47,979 nt of DNA, taken from positions 1 through 47,979 of the forward strand of contig CAZGDY010000001.1 of the NCBI GenBank assembly GCA_964524965.1, given 5' to 3'. Below the pieces are notes generated by a model. That model searched no databases. It was not told the origin of the DNA and was given only the letters and a program-made list of their open reading frames with translations. A program made the translations under genes and the position numbers. Of the stretch, positions 43,892 through 47,979 are shown piece after piece. The DNA is from Kmv34 sp964524965. GTDB lineage: Bacteria; Aerophobota; Aerophobia; Aerophobales; B3-G15. Each line of letters begins with the position of its first letter. Within the stretch, counting starts at the first letter, position 1.

Positions 43892-44996
43892 AGGGCTCCT
43901 TCAGCGAAACCACAGTCAATGAAGGAGTCTGGGAGGGAACTTCCAGAAGAGGAATAATTCCCAGGGACACATGGTCTAAGTTTTGAAGGTTATTTACTTT
44001 GATTATATTTTTTACCTCTTCTACATAAGCTTCTCTACGTATGGAGTACAAAAGAAGTCCTTCGGCCAATTCGAAAGAATTTAAACTCCCCTGATTAAAA
44101 TACTGTTCGGCTCGTAACTCCCGTAAATCTTCATAAGCCCAACCGGTGTTTAAATTATTGTAATAACTTCTAACTGAATGAGAAAGACTGGCAAAAGAAG
44201 CTATTCGATAGGTAGCTTGAGATGGACGAGCAGAAGGGATAATCCCTTCTTGGTCGGGGTTAAAAGTCCACTGACCAAACAAGTTATTGCCTTCTAATAA
44301 AAACCGGCTAGTTCCCCATCCTGACTCGATAGCTGCCTGAGCTACAACCAAAGATGGTGGTATAGTACCGACTCTTTTTTCAAGAAGAGAAAAAACCTTT
44401 TCTACTGCTCCTTTTTCAGATGGAGTAAATTGATCAGAAAGATCATACTTTTGAATTAATTTACTTAAAGAAAGCATTTTTTCACCACTTACTTTTCCCT
44501 CTACTTGATGGACCCTTTTTAAACCCAGGAGTACTTCTTTATCTTTAACTATTTTCTCGTTCTCTAAAAGAACAATGGGAAGAAGTGATTTGATAAAAAC
44601 TAATTTCCTTTCCTTTGTACTGATATTTTCCAGTCCAGGAGGAAATCTTTTAGGAGCTACTCCTACAAATATATTAGGAAAAGTCAAACTACTGCCGTAC
44701 ACTTGTTCGAAAACACTCTGCAATTCTTCCACATTAGAAGGTTCAAAAAGATGCAAATCTTCCTGTGAAATCCAGACAAGTAGTTCAGAATCTGATGAAG
44801 ATGAGGATTCGACAAGTTCCGATCGCTCATTTTGAGAAATAGCAGTTAGTTGAACCAACTCCGCTTTATTATTAAGGCTTCCCTCAGAAGAAACAAAATA
44901 GTCATTGCTACGGGGAAAAAATAATAGGCGATAGCCGAAAAATGCTCCTATCAGGAGTAAAATAAAAAAAAAGCTGAGATGTTTTTTTCTCCACAT
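43872..44996 (-). CDS. Bax-like glucosaminidase-domain protein (cell-wall hydrolase)
   Basis: 374 residues from ATG 44996, which has GGTGAAG at good spacing; ATG 45011 would add five residues but has no ribosome binding site. One N-terminal membrane anchor (LSFFFILLLIGAFFGYRLLF), a long variable region, and a C-terminal glucosaminidase domain of the Bax type: VVAQAAIESGWGTSRF with the catalytic Glu, GNNLFGQW, and SHSVRSYYNNLN. It would cleave peptidoglycan glycan strands in the periplasm. Paired with the deacetylase gene downstream. Confidence 0.85.
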   Translation of the reverse strand: MWRKKHLSFFFILLLIGAFFGYRLLFFPRSNDYFVSSEGSLNNKAELVQLTAISQNERSELVESSSSSDSELLVWISQEDLHLFEPSNVEELQSVFEQVYGSSLTFPNIFVGVAPKRFPPGLENISTKERKLVFIKSLLPIVLLENEKIVKDKEVLLGLKRVHQVEGKVSGEKMLSLSKLIQKYDLSDQFTPSEKGAVEKVFSLLEKRVGTIPPSLVVAQAAIESGWGTSRFLLEGNNLFGQWTFNPDQEGIIPSARPSQATYRIASFASLSHSVRSYYNNLNTGWAYEDLRELRAEQYFNQGSLNSFELAEGLLLYSIRREAYVEEVKNIIKVNNLQNLDHVSLGIIPLLEVPSQTPSLTVVSLKEPCDESLN

Positions 44997-45038
44997 GCTA
45001 ACTTCACCCATTTTTAATTTATTATATCTTATTTTAAT

Positions 45039-45065
45039 TAAAATAAATAAGCTCTGATGCAGAGC
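45039..45065 (-). terminator. Intrinsic terminator downstream of the aldolase gene
   Basis: Minus-strand stem GCTCT/AGAGC (45051-45065) with a five-base loop, followed by TTATTTATTTT. It lies about 190 bases after the aldolase stop and before the glucosaminidase start. Weak but plausible; nothing else was found in the 262-base space. Confidence 0.4.
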
Positions 45066-45258
45066 CTGTATTACTTAACTGCTTTATTCTTTATTTAAAC
45101 AATAACCAAAAAGAGATAAAAGTCAAGATTTAGTCTTAAATCTATCAATTAAAAATTAAAATTGAACTATCTTCGAGAGCTTTGAAAATATTTTTTAATA
45201 AACTTAACTACCCGCTTGAAAATAAAAGTTTCCTAAGTTTTAGCTCCAATTCTAAAAT

Positions 45259-46092
45259 TTACTTTAAATCGTACTTATTTAATACTTCCTCAACTTCACT
45301 GTTTCTATGTACAATATCCTGCAAAGCATGTACCATATCCCCCATAGCAGAATATTGCCAGACATTCCTTCCAAAACAAATCCCCTTTCCACCTGCCATT
45401 ACTGAATCCTTAGCTGTTTGTAATATGTCCTTAACACTTTTCATTCGGGGCCCACCAAGAATTATAACCGGTACATAAGAATTTTCCACAATTTCAGCGA
45501 AACTTTCCTTATCTCCCGTATAAGGAGCCTTTATAATATCTGCTCCTAATTCTAAGGCTATTCTGCAGGCATCCTTTATTACTTTAGGATCTTTCTTCTT
45601 ATCTTGAGGTATAAATTCCCCAAAAAGTACTGGCTCAATCATTAAGGGCATATCAACTTTGTCACATTGTCTCGCTAACTCACCAATATATTTTATCGCT
45701 TCCAGCTGTATGTCAGAGTTTGTACCCCAGGCCAGCAGTACTTTAACTGCATCAAAATGCCATTTTACAGCTTGTTCCACCGTTGAATAAATTGAATTGC
45801 CGAATATACCTTCCACAACTCCTGGTACTTTAGACATCAATACATAGTCTGCTGTCAATATTTTCCCTATGGAATTTCTGGAAGCAAATAAGTTTGCGGT
45901 TACTTTACCCAATCCAAAACTCATTAATGTTCCATCTACTCCAATTTGTATAAGCTCTGCGACCACACTAACTGGATTTTCTAACCCTTTTATTGCTCCC
46001 ATATAAAATCCATGATCCACGGGAATAATCACCGTATTCCCACTTTTTTCGTTGAATAACCTGCGTACTCTTAACTCTTTTGCATCTACCAT
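45259..46092 (-). CDS. Class I aldolase, DeoC/LacD/LsrF-like family
   Basis: 277 residues, a TIM-barrel class I aldolase of the archaeal fructose-bisphosphate aldolase/LsrF type. The Schiff-base lysine is probably Lys188 (DIIKAPYTGD); PVDHG near the start and VIILGGPRM are further family blocks. Ribosome binding site AAGGAGATAAAAAG. It follows an FGGY kinase gene by 148 bases in the same direction, so it probably cleaves the kinase product. Relatives include LsrF and the ADH synthase of the archaeal shikimate route, so the exact reaction is open. Confidence 0.85.
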   Translation of the reverse strand: MVDAKELRVRRLFNEKSGNTVIIPVDHGFYMGAIKGLENPVSVVAELIQIGVDGTLMSFGLGKVTANLFASRNSIGKILTADYVLMSKVPGVVEGIFGNSIYSTVEQAVKWHFDAVKVLLAWGTNSDIQLEAIKYIGELARQCDKVDMPLMIEPVLFGEFIPQDKKKDPKVIKDACRIALELGADIIKAPYTGDKESFAEIVENSYVPVIILGGPRMKSVKDILQTAKDSVMAGGKGICFGRNVWQYSAMGDMVHALQDIVHRNSEVEEVLNKYDLK

Positions 46093-46240
46093 CTTTTTAT
46101 CTCCTTATTGATTTTTAATTTTTTAGTAATTTTTATATTGGTCCTTCAAAGACCTTCAATTTTGTTAATTTTAAGGCTAATCACTCAAGTTATGCAGTAT
46201 TATATAAAATATTAACTTAAAAGGTATCTGTTAAACATCG

Positions 46241-47770
46241 CTATGTTAGTTGCAGCCTGGTAATATCTTGGTTTATCTTTTTTAGAACAGGGTATATCTT
46301 TTTGTATATGGCATATTTGCGTGAGTACAATTTAAACCTGGTAGTATCGGGCTGGTAAACAGTTTCAATTTCTACCTTTTCCTTAGCTGTTTCACCAAGC
46401 GAAGAAAACAGCCCTATCCCAAATCCGGCCAGGATAGCAGCTCCCAGACAACCATTTTCCTTGCATTTCAAACATATAATTTTCTTATTGAGAATATCAG
46501 CCTTAAGTTGAAGCCATTTTACCGACTTTGAACCACCACTCACTACACAAACTGAATCAATTTTAAATCCAATTTTTTCCAAATTTTCAAGATTTTGTCG
46601 CAACTCAAATGTAACTCCTTCTAATAAACCATCAATAATCATTTGTCTGGTTGTAGCAAGATTCAACCCTAAAAATGCTCCCCTCGAAGAAGAATCCCAC
46701 CAAGGAGTTCCACTGCCTGCAAGATGGGGAAGAAAAAAAACACTTGAAGAGGATGTTTTCTCTCCCACAATAGCATCGTAAGAATTAGTATTTGTTTTTT
46801 TTGCTTTCTGGATTTCCTGCAAACAAAAATTATCTCGGAACCACCGTAAAGACCCTCCAGCTGTCCATGATACAGTATGGGTTTGAAATTGATCAGGAAT
46901 GGCACCTACTGCCCTCAATAATCTCATGCGGAGCAAATCATCATCAGAAACGGACTTTGGTAAAATTGTAGTTGTGCACTCAACCGTACCAGTAGAACAC
47001 ACCATATCACCGTCTTCCACTGTTCCTGTCCCAAGCGCATTGCACATCTGGTCCATAGCACCAATTATTACTGTAACTTTAGTATTTGGCTTGAATCCCA
47101 GTTTTGCCTTGACCACTGATTTAAGTTCTCCCAGCTTAGTACCCGAAGAGACAAGAGAAGGAAGCTTAACCTGTGGAATATTTGCCCAGCTTATGATATC
47201 ATCCGCCCATTTTTCCTTCCAAATATCAAATAACATTGTACCGGAAGTTGAGGAATAATCGGTTACTGCCGGTAAACCTAACTTGATCATAAACCAACTT
47301 TGAAAATCCAGCAAGAGATCAGCTCCTTTATAAACCTCAGGCATTTTTTTTTGTAGCCACAAAATCTTTGGAAGTACACCCATAGGATGAGCGTAGCGAC
47401 CTGTTACAGAAAAAAACTGTTTCTCGCTAAATTCCTTTTTAATGATACTGGCATAGGCCTCACTTCGAGTATCTGAGGAAAGAATAGCTCGGTAAAGAGG
47501 AGACCCATCGCTCCTGGCAAGTATCAGTGGTTCTCCTAAAAAGGAAAAACTCATGGCGTATGATATTTCTGAGTTACCAAAATGATTAATGACCGATCTT
47601 AAAGATTTAACAAAAGCTCTCCAAACTGTTTCCGGATCTAATTCCACCCAACCTGGATGAGGAGCAACAACGGAATATTCCTCAGATTCCGTTTTGATTA
47701 AATTCCCTGCAGAGTTAAATAGTGCCACTTTACAGCCTGATGTTCCAACATCTACTCCCAATAAATACAA
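46241..47770 (-). CDS. FGGY-family carbohydrate kinase (xylulokinase-like)
   Basis: 509 residues. It begins MYLLGVDVGTSGCKVALF (ATP phosphate-binding block), has GAMDQMCNALGTG and VSGGSKS for ATP binding in the second domain, and GCLGAAILAG near the end. The start is TTG at 47770 with GAGGCG eight bases upstream. Phosphorylates a pentose, hexose or AI-2-like sugar in the cytoplasm. It heads a kinase-aldolase operon with its own promoter and palindrome. Could be fed by either ABC importer of region 2, but these are 25-30 kb away. Confidence 0.9.
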   Translation of the reverse strand: MYLLGVDVGTSGCKVALFNSAGNLIKTESEEYSVVAPHPGWVELDPETVWRAFVKSLRSVINHFGNSEISYAMSFSFLGEPLILARSDGSPLYRAILSSDTRSEAYASIIKKEFSEKQFFSVTGRYAHPMGVLPKILWLQKKMPEVYKGADLLLDFQSWFMIKLGLPAVTDYSSTSGTMLFDIWKEKWADDIISWANIPQVKLPSLVSSGTKLGELKSVVKAKLGFKPNTKVTVIIGAMDQMCNALGTGTVEDGDMVCSTGTVECTTTILPKSVSDDDLLRMRLLRAVGAIPDQFQTHTVSWTAGGSLRWFRDNFCLQEIQKAKKTNTNSYDAIVGEKTSSSSVFFLPHLAGSGTPWWDSSSRGAFLGLNLATTRQMIIDGLLEGVTFELRQNLENLEKIGFKIDSVCVVSGGSKSVKWLQLKADILNKKIICLKCKENGCLGAAILAGFGIGLFSSLGETAKEKVEIETVYQPDTTRFKLYSRKYAIYKKIYPVLKKINQDITRLQLT

Positions 47771-47805
47771 TTTTTACGCCTCATTTTTTCTGATTTTTTT
47801 AGATA

Positions 47806-47838
47806 ATTTGTTATCTCTATTTAATAGAGATAACAAAT
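47806..47838. promoter_or_regulatory. 33-bp near-perfect palindrome upstream of the FGGY kinase
   Basis: Arms ATTTGTTATCTCTATT (47806-47821) and AATAGAGATAACAAAT (47823-47838) around a single central base. It lies 36 bases before the kinase start, downstream of the promoter at 47933-47962. Length and symmetry fit a repressor operator; a strong cruciform/leader hairpin is the alternative. Confidence 0.6.
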
Positions 47839-47932
47839 AGGTACTTTCTTAAAACCCTAGCTCATAAAAGAAAATGACTTACCCTCCCTTAAAGAAGGGA
47901 TAATAATGTTTTTAGAAAAAAGATACAAAAAT

Positions 47933-47962
47933 ACTATAGCACAAAATAAGGTAAAACGTCAA
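47933..47962 (-). promoter_or_regulatory. Promoter of the FGGY kinase-aldolase operon
   Basis: Minus-strand TTGACG (47957-47962), an 18-base spacer and TATAGT (47933-47938), predicting transcription from about 47926 and a leader of about 155 bases. The leader has a small CCCTT/AAGGG stem (47885-47899) and the palindrome at 47806-47838. Confidence 0.55.
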
Positions 47963-47979
47963 TAAGCACATCCCTTAGC

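Overview
The window is AT-rich, bacterial and looks like metagenome-assembled DNA: two runs of exactly ten Ns (8930-8939 and 26813-26822) are scaffolding gaps. No rRNA, tRNA or CRISPR array was seen. The gene content points to a strictly anaerobic, fermentative, probably diderm bacterium: a tungsten-type aldehyde:ferredoxin oxidoreductase, oxygen-sensitive class I fumarases, a flavin/Fe-S old-yellow-enzyme reductase, a tungstate/molybdate transporter, and ABC binding proteins with plain signal peptides. An Atribacterota-like or clostridial-type anaerobe is my best guess, but the sequence alone does not settle it.

Region 1 (about 0.2-10.8 kb, + strand) is a catabolic gene run. It holds a uroporphyrinogen-decarboxylase-fold (methyltransferase-like) protein, a C_GCAxxG_C_C Cys protein, an aspartase/fumarase-superfamily lyase overlapping an MmgE/PrpD protein, a cyclase/kynurenine-formamidase-like hydrolase, two consecutive two-subunit class I fumarase pairs, and an aldehyde:ferredoxin oxidoreductase. 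The second fumarase beta gene and the oxidoreductase are both cut by a gap. A reasonable but unproved reading is cleavage of a fumarate-yielding substrate, such as an N-substituted aspartate, with fumarate passed to the fumarases.

Region 2 (11-26.6 kb, + strand) holds uptake and regulation: an OFA-type MFS carrier with no normal start codon, a complete sugar-type ABC transporter (binding protein, double ATPase, two permeases), an OYE-family reductase, a metallo-beta-lactamase-fold hydrolase, an IclR regulator, a second and differently built sugar-type ABC transporter, and a zinc-type dehydrogenase. A 22-bp palindrome enclosing the -10 box of a promoter upstream of ABC transporter 1 resembles the IclR gene's own promoter, so IclR may control both.

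Region 3 (26.6-31.8 kb, - strand) is a second catabolic operon: C_GCAxxG_C_C protein, URO-D-fold protein, iron-type alcohol dehydrogenase and SDR. Beside it are a gap-interrupted second SDR copy and an internally deleted IS3-family remnant. The URO-D/C_GCAxxG_C_C pair therefore occurs on both sides of the catabolic/transport island.

Region 4 (31.8-42 kb) has small membrane and NTF2-like proteins, a TPP-dependent 2-oxo acid dehydrogenase E1 alpha/beta pair without E2/E3, and a metal/cofactor block on the - strand (mobB, wtpA, wtpB, wtpC, moaA). That block has a structured leader ending in an intrinsic terminator ahead of wtpA, a candidate cofactor-sensing riboswitch. It would supply tungsten or molybdenum and pterin to enzymes such as the oxidoreductase of region 1. 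An MFS transporter follows. Region 5 (42-48 kb) has a pyruvate-kinase C-terminal-domain-like protein, a cell-wall pair (polysaccharide deacetylase and Bax-like glucosaminidase), and a class I aldolase with an FGGY sugar kinase whose upstream region carries a 33-bp near-perfect palindrome.
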